Shown: positions 37,905 to 49,389 of the stretch, piece after piece | Layout: the number at the start of each line of letters is the position of its first letter | How positions within the stretch are numbered: position 1 is the first letter of the stretch | Origin: Parasponia andersonii | Lineage: Eukaryota; Streptophyta; Magnoliopsida; Rosales; Cannabaceae | Assembly (NCBI GenBank): GCA_002914805.1 | Contig: JXTB01000380.1 | Span: 146,294 to 210,293, forward strand | Length of the DNA stretch: 64,000 nt | Reading direction: 5' to 3' | Position numbers and translations under genes: made by a program | Notes under the pieces: generated by a model | Told to the model about the DNA's origin: nothing | What the model saw: the letters and a program-made list of their open reading frames with translations, nothing else | Databases searched by the model: none

Positions 37905-39310
37905 TCAACTTTTCAAGTGAACGTGACGAGATTCGAGAATGACTGTCTGAACAACCAGGTGATCAATTGAGGATATTTCAAGCGTCGTTAGCTCAACATA
38001 ACTACTATTTCGAGGTAGGGAATTCAATTGCCTTATTTATCTTATTTTTTCCTAAAAATTGGAATTTATTGTGAAAAGTGAAATTTTGTGATTTTATTAA
38101 ATTAAATTATTTGAATAATAATTTTAGTGAATTGCGAACTTATAAAATATTGTAGACTGCTTTGGATATTTTACGTATAATTTCTTATAAGTTTTATATT
38201 TTGGATTTGATTAAATCAAAGGAATTAAATTGTCAAATATTTTAAATACAAAATGGATTTTTATTTAAAAATCAGAGCATGTATAGAATGTTAAACCACT
38301 GCATGGTTGTTTAAGACTCCACATATCGCACATTTCATACGATCATGCATGAGAATCGTCTTAGACATCACGGTGTTGTAGTAGACGGACTAGTACACCC
38401 ACTTTTTGACTATCTCCATTCGGTAGGCATAAATATTTGGTGTCCTTTTGGTTCTATAGGATTAGACACATGGGTGTCCCTCTAGTTTCCAGAAATATAT
38501 GTCAGGCAAGGAGCACTCAATACATGTAGTATAAGTCGCTCTAGTCGTGATGAGAGGATGAGAGCTCATGTGATGTGTTGATTTATGTAATGTGCATTAT
38601 GCTTATTTTGTTAAGACTTTTATATATTTTGACCTGGATATCTGGTTTTAGTTTTTATCATGGTTTTCTGTAAATGGTTTAAATCCTTAATATTTATAAA
38701 AACGCTTTCCAGTACTACTAATCATGTATGTATTTTGAGAATTATAAAAGAACTTTCTCAAAAAGGGAAATTAGGTATCCTACTAGGTATTTTATGCTCA
38801 CCCTCCCTACTTTCTCCACAGGTAGTGTCCAGTGTAACATTGACGATCAACAAGTAGGATAAGAAACTATCTTTTACTTGTAGTTTGTGACTTAGTAATG
38901 CTAGGAGTGTGAATTTAAGACATATGTTTAAGTCTTGTTAAATAAATAGATTATGCTAGCATTCAAATTAAGTGTGTTACTTTGAATATGTCTGTAAACT
39001 ATATATGTCATACTGGCTTGATTGTTGAAGTGTGAGTAATGATGCTCAATGAACTATTTTAAATTTGGTTTTTCTAATAATCTGTATTTATTGGTGACTA
39101 TAAACTGTGGGGTAGGCTTACTGGTTAAAAATTCCAAATACTTTTATTTATCGTGCTGTTTTAAAAATTTAAAATCCATTAAATTTAAAACGAAAGAATT
39201 TCCAACTCTAGTGAAATTCCCCTTCTTCTACTACCCCAGAGTTTGGGTCGTGACAAGTGTGGACCGAAAGAAAAATCTAAGAAAAGATTGAAAGAGCTAT
39301 CTCCATGGAG
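37905..39310 (+). repeat. Second copy of the 1.4-kb duplication
   Basis: It repeats 36507-37903 including the LTR end, the AGTGT target site and the unique flank up to CTCCATGGAG. Because non-element flank is repeated too, this is not a second insertion. It is either a tandem duplication or, more likely given the single N between the copies, an unmerged overlap of contigs or haplotypes. Confidence 0.85.
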
Positions 39311-40201
39311 AAAAAGGAAAGAAAAGCTTGGGAGATAAAAACTTGGGCCATATAGAAATACGAATAAGTTTTGAGCTCAATTTAAGTAAATATCTATTTG
39401 TCAAATGTTATAGCAAAATATTTGGTATATATATTTATATATCGAATATAAAACTTTATATACCAAGTATAAAAAAGTATATGTTTAGTATATTTCGGCA
39501 CATTAACTAAAATTAGTAGATATGTTTATATACCTAATGTAAAAATATGTATACTTAGATAATTAGCTATAGAACTTAAAAAATAAATATTTACTTAATC
39601 AAATTTAAATATACCAAAATTTCTATAAAAAAATTAGTATTCGTTGGATTTATTACTCACATAGTGACATTGTAGTGGACTACTTTAACTAGTCATACTG
39701 TTTTTTTTTTTTTTTTGAAATAAGAACTAGCTGCGAACTGATATTATATAACAATCATAAAAGGAGAATTTGAAAGAGATGGGTAATTAGCACACTTACG
39801 CACATATAAAAAGAAGGAAAGAATATCATCATGTCAAGGCTCAAGTGCCAGTTTCTTACTTTTACACAACACCGGCGCCTACACTAGTATTAATTTATAC
39901 AAAAGTAATGCAAGTAAATTTTTTAACCGCATCTTCGATGTATATGTAAAAGTACTACTCCGCCTAGCTATAACGTGATGAATCTGTATATGTGTTTTGC
40001 AGAGCTAGCAATCCATGCAAAATTAACACTAGCTAGATAAATTTCTAGTCTCTCTCCTTAGAATCCACGTTATCATTATTTTTATTGTGACAAATTAAAG
40101 GACCTTTAACAAAAACGAGGAATAGAAAAACCTTTACAAGCCTTAATATATTTTCAAGGGCTAGCAATTCAAATCTAAGATTAACCTGAATATGTAACCA
40201 A
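39311..40201. other. AT-rich intergenic DNA, no gene seen
   Basis: TATA-rich sequence (39420-39560) and a T run near 39701 are the only notable features. Confidence 0.6.
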
Positions 40202-40748
40202 TATATGTTAGGCTTTTTCGCACGACTGGCCCTATATTTTTCGTGATTGGCAAAATGGTCTCTGAGTTGTTATTTTTGGTAATCAAGTCACTAAATTTTA
40301 AAATTTTAGGAATTAAGCTTTTTTTGCGAATAATTGTTACAATATTAGATAGAATTAGCCATTTTCAAGTAATATGTAAGGTTTTTGAATGTTAAAATTA
40401 ATATTTTACTAACATTAGTTAGAATTAAAAGGAAAATAGCTAAAAATTAGCAATATTTAACAACATAATATAAAAAATTAAAAAAATAAAAATTCTCAAA
40501 AATTTAAAATTTCTCCTAAAATTTCTTTCTATTTTCCTTCCAAGTTAATTAATTTTAGTGAAATACCAATTTATTTCACTTAAACATATTCAATTTTATG
40601 AAAGATTTAATATCAACAAACAAAAGAGATATAACTGTCAAAGTTTTTAAACTTAAAGACTTAATTGCCAAAAAAAATTAAATTAAGGATCATTTTTCCA
40701 ATTTGAGAATAACATAGGGACCAAACATGCCAAAAACTTTATGTGTTA
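40202..40748. mobile_element. Short Mutator-like MITE with target duplications
   Basis: The element is 40211-40739 (529 bp). The left end GGCTTTTTCGCACGACTGG and the reversed right end AAGTTTTTGGCATGTTTGG share inverted similarity that continues through 'GGCAAAATGGTC / GGAAAAATGATC' and 'GGTAATCAAGTCACTAAATTT / GGCAATTAAGTCTTTAAGTTT'. The flanks TATATGTTA (40202-40210) and TATGTGTTA (40740-40748) are a 9-bp duplication with one mismatch. No coding capacity. Confidence 0.75.
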
Positions 40749-41350
40749 TACTTTCCCTTTATATTAAGGAGTTGTTAGGGAAAACAAACATCTTAATAGT
40801 GGGTCTCCTGACTTCAATTTAACATATATAAGCTAAGGGAAAACAAATGGAATACCAATACTCCAACAGCGTAAGGAGCTATTCCGTAAAGACTTCATTT
40901 TTTTTTTTTAACTATAAACTTTTAAAAAAGATTATTGGCCCAACTTCTTTACTCATCAATTCTTTGACAAGCCCAAGTATCAGGGACGGCCAGAAAATTA
41001 TTCAATCAAGCCTGAGTTAATTTTCACTTTATTTTGCCCTAGAAAAAACCCTGTATTTTTAGAATTTACAATCCAAATATTTGAATTTGGATTTTCTATC
41101 AATTTTTATTTTGTTGTCAATACAATATTAAAATTATTCTGTTAAAAAAATTATCCTCCATAGAACTAGAAAACTTAACAAACAAATACAAACCTAGAAG
41201 CAATGACAAAACAAAATAAAGTTAGATCTTCAATTTATCATATTTGGCTACTTATTAAAGAAGCAATATTTATTCTGGTCTTTTTGTTTTTTCGTTTTCT
41301 CTTTGTAAAGATTTTTTAAGTTATGGACGACATCAGACTCAAAAAAAAAA
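40749..41350. other. AT-rich intergenic DNA up to the assembly gap
   Basis: No gene or repeat border is recognised. It ends in an A run at the gap edge. Confidence 0.6.
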
Positions 41351-42115
41351 NNNNNNNNNNNNNNNNNNNNNNNNNNNNNNNNNNNNNNNNNNNNNNNNNN
41401 NNNNNNNNNNNNNNNNNNNNNNNNNNNNNNNNNNNNNNNNNNNNNNNNNNNNNNNNNNNNNNNNNNNNNNNNNNNNNNNNNNNNNNNNNNNNNNNNNNNN
41501 NNNNNNNNNNNNNNNNNNNNNNNNNNNNNNNNNNNNNNNNNNNNNNNNNNNNNNNNNNNNNNNNNNNNNNNNNNNNNNNNNNNNNNNNNNNNNNNNNNNN
41601 NNNNNNNNNNNNNNNNNNNNNNNNNNNNNNNNNNNNNNNNNNNNNNNNNNNNNNNNNNNNNNNNNNNNNNNNNNNNNNNNNNNNNNNNNNNNNNNNNNNN
41701 NNNNNNNNNNNNNNNNNNNNNNNNNNNNNNNNNNNNNNNNNNNNNNNNNNNNNNNNNNNNNNNNNNNNNNNNNNNNNNNNNNNNNNNNNNNNNNNNNNNN
41801 NNNNNNNNNNNNNNNNNNNNNNNNNNNNNNNNNNNNNNNNNNNNNNNNNNNNNNNNNNNNNNNNNNNNNNNNNNNNNNNNNNNNNNNNNNNNNNNNNNNN
41901 NNNNNNNNNNNNNNNNNNNNNNNNNNNNNNNNNNNNNNNNNNNNNNNNNNNNNNNNNNNNNNNNNNNNNNNNNNNNNNNNNNNNNNNNNNNNNNNNNNNN
42001 NNNNNNNNNNNNNNNNNNNNNNNNNNNNNNNNNNNNNNNNNNNNNNNNNNNNNNNNNNNNNNNNNNNNNNNNNNNNNNNNNNNNNNNNNNNNNNNNNNNN
42101 NNNNNNNNNNNNNNN
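41351..42115. other. Assembly gap (765 N)
   Basis: All bases are N. By alignment with 49390-51898, the 5' end of the LTR below should lie in this gap, roughly 200 bp before 42116 if the gap size is right. Confidence 0.99.
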
Positions 42116-45100
42116 TTCTTCTTCTTCTTCTTCATAAACTTAGTACAACTAGCCATCACCATAGACGGCAAGCCGAACTTCTTTCCTGCATGATCGGCGT
42201 CGATCCTTTCTGGTAAATTAGCTATGGTAAGTCGATTTCTAAGTTAATTTGGGTGTTTTATAAATTAATTTGTGGCATAAATATAATTATTTTTGTGAAG
42301 TTATTCTTGTGGCCGTAAGAATTATATGAGGTGGAAAATGAGATCGAATTATAAATAAATATGGTGGTTTTGTGTTAAAATAATATCCGTTTAGAGAGAA
42401 ATCTTAAATTGAAAAACATGATATTTTTCTAAATCGGGACAAAAGTGATATTTTTACAAAACTGAACAGCATAGGATTGAAGTCTGTTACTATTCAAAGT
42501 GGGCCTTGGGCTGAGCTTAGAAAAATATTATTTTCAAAAATATTTATGCGAAAATGCCATTTTTACAAATAATCACCAAAGTTGATATTTTTTCAAATAT
42601 TTTTGAAAGTGATATTTTTCTAAATAATTATATGATAATGATATTTTCTGAAATGTTTCACAAAAGTGATATTTATTTAAATAAATAGAAAAGATGATAT
42701 TTTCTAAATACTTTAAAAAATGGACATGTATCTAATTAATTCCGAAAAGTGACATTTTTGTAATTCTCAGATTGAGAGCATGTTTAACGCTCGGGATCTC
42801 GAAATTGATTTTTGATTTCAAATCTGGATTTAACGAGGTTGAGAAACGAATTTTGTTATATAATATTACTATATTTCGAAATGGCACAAATTCCGAGACT
42901 CGTGAATAATCTCGTTTTGCGTGCTGTGGGTCTGGGTTCAGTCCAAGTCCGAATTGGTCAAACTATATGTCTAGCCTAGTATTTTTGAGTGCTCTGAATT
43001 CAATGATGAAGCCCGTTTCATGATCTGAACCTCCGATTGAAAATCGAGTTCTCAAACCTATCGATCAAAGGTTCGAAAACGACGCCTGACCTTTCAAACG
43101 ACATCCAAATGACGCCAAATTTTCTCTATAACTCCATAGTAGTATTTGGCCACTTAATTGAGGTAGAGGTTCAATTACCTAGTTTTATACCTGATTTAAT
43201 TAAAAATTTACCTTATGACTATCTTGTGAGAAATCGTGAATTAAATAATATTTTAATGAACTATTAGAGAATCTTAGATTATTCTGGAATTATATCGTGT
43301 GGCTTCCATACATGTTTATAAAATCGTGATCTTAGGTGATTTAGCAGATTTTCTACCCAAGGTACAGTAAATTCTAGAATAATATCAAGTAGAGTTTTAA
43401 AGTATCGTTTAGTTATGTTCTGCATAGTTATTATATATATCTTGTTAAATGTTGTACATACCATAGGATCACACATGAGATACATCTTAGGTATTACGGT
43501 ATTGTAGTGTGGAAACTAGTACACCTGTCTTCGGTGAGAGCTCGTAAACCCGCGCAAGGTTTTCCTCTGATTATTTCCATTTGATAGGTATAGGCATTCA
43601 GTTGCTCCTCCGGTTTGGTAGGCTAGACACATAGGTGTCCCTACGGTTTTATGGGATAGTTATCAGGTAGAGAGTACTTAGTACACATAGTACGAATTAC
43701 TCTTGTTTGTGATGAGACGATGTAAACTCATGGGATAGGTTGATTTATGATATGTACAAATGTATATCTTTAGTTTTGGTTTTAAATATGCGACTACTCT
43801 AGATATTAATTATTTTATACCTAGTTTACAAATGGATTTTGGAAGATGTATTAACCATGCAGATTTGGTAAAATTGCAACAATTTAAAAACAAGGGTAAT
43901 TGAATTTCTACTGAGCATTCACCTGCTCACCCCCTTATTTTCTCCCCTTTCAGGTGTCGATTTATTTTGTAGTGATTATTTTGGTGGCCTGGCAAGTATG
44001 CTTGGTATATGATTACAGTTCCAATTCTCTTCATTAGTTGGTTTGTACTCTATATCAATTCCCATTTTCTAAGTCAAAATTTATTTAGCCAATAGTAATA
44101 TATTTACTGAGCACATGTATGAGGATGATTTTTATTNTCGTGAATTAAATAATATTTTAATGAACTATTAGAGAATCTTAGATTATTCTGGAATTATATC
44201 GTGTGGCTTCCATACATGTTTATAAAATCGTGATCTTAGGTGATTTAGCAGATTTCCTACCCAAGGTACAGTAAATTCTAGAATAATATCAAGTAGAGTT
44301 TTAAAGTATCGTTTAGTTATGTTCTACATAGTTATTATATATATCTTGTTAAATGTTGTACATACCATAGGATCACACATGAGATACATCTTAGGTATTA
44401 CGGTATTATAGTATGCAAACTAGTACACCTGCCTTCGGTGAGAGCTCGTAAACCCGCGCAAGGTTTTCCTCTGATTATTCCCATTTGATAGGTATAGGCA
44501 TTCAGTTGCTCCTCCGGTTTGGTAGGCTAGACACATAGGTATCCCTACGGTTTTATGGGATAGTTATCAGATAGAGAGTACTTAGTACATGTAGTATGAG
44601 TTACTCTAGTTTGTGATGAGACGATGTAAACTCATGGGATAGGTTGATTTATGATATGTACAAATGTATATCTCTGGTTTTGGTTTTAAATATGCGACTA
44701 CTATAGATATTAATTATTTTATACCTAGTTTACAAATGGATTTTGGAAGATGTATTAACCATGCAGATTTGGTAAAATTGTAATAATTTAAAAATAAGGG
44801 TAATTAAATTTCTACTGAGTATTCACCTGCTCACCCCCTTACTTTCTCCCCTTTCAGGTGTCGATTTATTTTGTAGTGATTATTTTGGTAGCCTGGCAAG
44901 TATGCTTGGTATATAATTACAGTTCCAATTCTCTTCATTAGTTGATTTGTACTCTATATCAATTCCCATTTTCTAAGTCAAAATTTATTTAGCCAATAGT
45001 AATATATTTACTGAGCACATGTATGAGGATGATTTTTATTATTAAATCGAGTACTTGGAAAATAAAGTGATTTTAGGTAAACTATTTGAACATTGAGCCT

Positions 45101-45389
45101 AAGGTTTTAAATTGAACTGTTTCATTAAACTTCACAAAATAATACAAGTTTTAAAACAAGTAAATAAGAATTTCCCCAAAACTAAAAAGAAAAAATTCCT
45201 AAAAAATTTAAAAATGGGAAAAAAAAAGAATAACAAAATTGGCCAAACCTGAAAATTAACTAACCCTGAAGAAGAAAACCTTAAATTCAAAGAACTAAAA
45301 TTTTTCCGAAAATTTAAAAAACAACGGTTAAAAATAATTTCAACTAAAAATAACAAAAAGCAAAACCCTGGAATTTTAAGCCGGAAAAA
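42116..45389 (+). repeat. 5' LTR, incomplete at its start and internally duplicated
   Basis: It aligns with the 3' LTR from the (TTC)n tract onward ('CATAGACGGCAAGCCGAA', then 'GATCGGCGTCGATC'). A 903-bp segment is present twice, at 43234-44136 and 44138-45040, separated by a single N at 44137. The last 250 bp (from about 45130) look corrupted compared with 51640-51898. Confidence 0.75.
43234..45040 (+). repeat. 903-bp duplication on both sides of a single N
   Basis: 43234-44136 and 44138-45040 have the same length and only scattered substitutions. Each runs from TCGTGAATTAAATAATA to GAGGATGATTTTTATT. As at 37904, the N marks an unresolved join, so the duplication is probably an assembly product. 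Confidence 0.9.
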
Positions 45390-46330
45390 ATTGAAAACAA
45401 AACCTCAAACCTCAAAACCGGTTGGGAACCTGCCTGGGGGAATTTGGGGGTTAAAAAAGTGTGGAGAAAAAAAAAGAAAAAACACCACACACAAAAAAGA
45501 AAAAAGCGAAAAATATGGTCCCCATACTCAGACACACCCAAAACACCACATACACCCCCAAAAAGCAAAACTCGAAAACCCGGGAGAGAGATAAAACCCA
45601 AAAAGTAGACTCACAAAAGTCACAGAGAACACAAGAGAAAAAAAAATTGCGCCCCTCAAAAAATCCCAAAATCAAAAAAAAAAATAAGTTTTGGAACCCC
45701 AAGGCCAATAAAAGGAAAAACCAAAAAAAACCCGGAAGGTCCAAAAAAACAACTCCGGGGCCTGGAACCTGGGTGAAAAGAACTGAAAATGGTTGGAACT
45801 AGGGGAATGGGAATTGAAATTCCAAACCAAGTTGAAGAACCGAGAAGAAAATTTTGGAAATTCCCAACAAGAAATAAGTGGAACTGATAAGGAAAAAGAA
45901 AAGCCAAGTTTCAATCAAGGAACAAAATAAAGAAAAGAAATTGGGAAAAAAAAAATAATCAACCCCAAGTTTAACAAAGTTAAGTTTCCGAAAGAAAATC
46001 CTGAAATAAGGAAAACCAAGCCGAATAAAAAAATGGTAAGAAAAGGTGGGGTTGCCTAAAAAAAAGAATGCAACTGGTTCGGCAAAGTTAATTTGGGGCC
46101 CCTAAAAAAAAAAACCTGGGAATTTTGAAAAACCAAGTAAAACTAAAAAACCGGGTAAATGAACCTGAAAACTTTAAAAAATTCAAAATGAAAAACTTAA
46201 GTTTGAAAGAAAGAAAAAATTTAAATTGAACAAAGGAACAAAAAAAACAAAAAAGGTTTAAATTTGAAAAAAAAGTGGAAAAAAGGAAATCAACCTTTTC
46301 AAAGAAAGCAAGAATAAAAAAAAATTAATA
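45130..46330. other. Apparently corrupted sequence tract
   Basis: Its first 250 bp align with the clean LTR end at 51640-51898, but T runs have become A, C or G doublets and triplets (for example 'TTAGGATTTTTGTTAAACTT' against 'TAAGAATTTCCCCAAAACT'). The tract is full of AAAA, CCC, GGG and GGCC runs, unlike anything else here, and ends abruptly near 46330. I read this as poor consensus sequence. The long ORFs inside it should not be annotated. Confidence 0.7.
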
Positions 46331-49300
46331 ATACTACTTGAATTTGAGATTTGTGAAATTACCAAGAATATAAGATTTAAATATTTACTTTACTTAAAAC
46401 TAGCTGTGGTACTAGTGAGGTCTCATTGCACATTTAGAGATGTTAAAAAAAATCCTAAATGTTTTTCCTAATTTTGAAAATAGTAGATTCAATTGTTAAG
46501 AATTATCAAGTTTCTACTTCTCACATGATTTCGAATTTAAAGAAAGTTTTGCAAAAAAAAATTGAATTATAAGGTAACTTGGAAATTGAACATAAAATTT
46601 TTACGGAAAAATATATGTAGAAACTTTTAGCAACAAAGTTGACTTCTTAGAAAATCTTTAGTGTGATTTAATATTATAGGCATATAAATTCTTAAAAGCT
46701 TGTACACATATTTCTAAGGTCAAATGTATAATATCTTGTTGTAAGAATTTTGCTAAATAAAATTAGTTTTGCTAACATATATAGAACTTTGTATAGATGG
46801 AGAAATTTTATATTTTAAAATCTTAGTTTGGAAGTTTTATGAAATCTTGTCATTATGACTTTATATGTCTTGGTGTTTGGATATATTTATTCTTCTGAAC
46901 TTCTCCATTATATATATGACTTACCTAATTGAGGTATATACATGATTTTAGCGTTTATTGGATTGTTAAATCCTTATTAGTTAATAGATGTTTGTTGATT
47001 TGTTAGTTCAAGTTAGGTTAACTTTACCTTATTGATCTTAATGGGAAAATTGAGCACTTATATGGTTGATTTGATTCGATATCTTAAGTTTTAGAAACTC
47101 CTAGTATTAGAGACTTAGGATGACATTTCATTTGAGTTTTTGAATAAAAATATTTTTGTTTCGAGTACCTAAGCCTTGCAGAGAATTAAATAGTGTAAAT
47201 CGGCATATTGTATTTTTCTTTAAAATTCCATTCGAACTTTTTAATCCATGGAGTTTCTGCATATTACAAAATTAGTTGGCTATTTAAAAAGGTTATTCTT
47301 TATAAACTTGTTTTATAAGTAGAGTGAGATTCAAAAAAAAAAAAAATTGCACTTGACACAATCTATTATTTTCTAAAACACTTTGTAGGTTCTTCTTATT
47401 GTTAAAATATCTTTTGAAATTATTTTTTTCATAAAATTCTCAAAGTGTAATATTTTAAAATTATAAAACCTAAAGAAAGCCTCACTAATGTATTATCTAA
47501 ATTTTTTTTAAAAGAACTATCGAAAATTATTTGCATAACGTGGTTTACCAACAAAAAGTAAATATGCTTTTGAATCTCTTAGAAAGATATGTTTGAAAAC
47601 TATAGAGAAGTCTTGAAAATTTTAAGAAAATTTCTATTATGTTTAACTATAATTTAAAAGAAATTGACATATTTTAAGTGCTTCATAGTTTAATTAGTAA
47701 ATTATATATATATATATAATATTCTTCTTATTGCACTTACTTAGCTAAATAAGTGGAATTGGTGCGTTAGACACAAAATTGATTAATTGATGATGACAAG
47801 AATTAATCTTGTCGATGTATTCCCTCTTTGCGTTAATGGGCGAATACTCCTAGTAGTACTTTACTTGTGTTGACTCTTAGGAATTTTCAGTGATTCTGAT
47901 TCAAATCTATTGTGAATTAGAGTCATCGTTGAGTTCATTGGTATTGAGTTCAGTTTGTGACTCATTATTTGATTTGAGGTAGATCCAAGCATCATTATGG
48001 TGGTATAATCAATAGCATAGGGATCAGTTCACTCTTAAATCTATTGAGAGTTATTAAACTTTTGCTATTATATTTTAAAAATGAATACTTGAAGTTCAAG
48101 TTTGATTTACTTATGGCCAAGGTGAGACTTTATTATGAACTAGTGTAGTATTCCTATATGCCCCTAATTTTATGTCTCATGTTTTCAAAGATGTTTTTTT
48201 TTTAAAAAAAATTGTTTATGATTTTTAAAATGAAATGGGGTTAGATGGGAGACTGGTGTCACTACAGAAATAGCTTATTCTATTGAAATCTTATTTCTGG
48301 GGTATCGTAGTTTGCTTAATAGTTTTATTTACGTATTGGGTATTGAGTCATTTCTATATGACTTTCTCTTGTACCAAATAATTAGAAAGTCTTTGGAGGT
48401 AAGTAACAATCTAAGATTATTATTATAATCCTATGTTGGGTAAAGAGACTTGGAGAGTCTTTGGATTTAATTGTAGTTTGGGATATTATTATATGATATT
48501 ACGTTAGATAAAAGACTTAGGGAGTCTTTGGACTATATTTGTTATATGGATAATTGTATTTTATATACATGGACTGTAGTGGTCCTATTGACATTTGTTG
48601 TGCTAAGTATTTCTGTGTTGAAAATTCTACTCATGGTGATTCTAGTCTTGTTCTTAACTAGAAATATCTTGTATCTATAATTATAACTTGATTGTATGAA
48701 GAACGACAAATAACTTATGTCGTTGTACTTTTATTGTCGTTTCTAATTTAAAAAAAATCTCGTCTATCTTAGGTGGTGTAATACAAATATATTTGTTTTA
48801 AATTTCAAATCTTGTTGAGTGAAATCTTGTGCTAATGAGGATATTATTTGAGTTTTTGGACTCGATGATTATTTATACCCAAGTTTAGCATTAGACAAAT
48901 GGAATTGTCCATGTGTGTTATTGATCTGGTATTATCTAGAGACGATATTATACATCTCTAATATTTGATCTGCTACTCTGATTAGGTGCTTAACAATCAG
49001 TGCTCAAGTTATAGGAGTCTTGTACTTTCAACTACTAGTCTTCATTGTCGTTACTCCCTCTGTGACTAATTACTGACTCGAGGTCATTGTCTCTAATCTC
49101 TTGAATTGGGATCCCAGTATCTACTTATGAACTATCTTATGATTCCATATATTTCTTCGTGTACGTTCCTATCTCATACTCTTGTATGGTATCAATGTGT
49201 CAATGGCATTCGATGGCAGACAAGAAATATTTATTTCATACTTCTCGATTTACCTAGTGTTTGGCTCGGTACTAATTAATTTTGTAATCAATTATTTACC

Positions 49301-49389
49301 CTCATCCAATGGCTATTATAAGCTATACTACTCACACATCATGGTTTATATTTGAATTTCGGGACGAAATTTTTTTAAGGAGAGAAGGA
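46331..49389 (+). other. Internal region of the long-LTR element, no coding motif found
   Basis: About 3 kb of AT-rich DNA. 'AAAGAGACTTGGAGAGTCTTTGGATT' near 48440 is echoed by 'AAAGACTTAGGGAGTCTTTGGACT' near 48510, a small local duplication. The last 60 bp hold the purine-rich LTR junction. I could not read gag or pol. Confidence 0.5.

Noticed and set aside
37253..39291. Repeated pairs of 65- and 80-codon ORFs
   Set aside because: They are LTR sequence read twice because of the duplication around the N at 37904.
41248..42216. Long ORFs on both strands across the gap
   Set aside because: They consist almost wholly of N and are not evidence of coding.
45344..45914. Overlapping ORFs of 60-113 residues on both strands
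   Set aside because: They lie in the tract that appears corrupted relative to its sister LTR. Lys/Asn/Phe-rich content is a product of the base bias.
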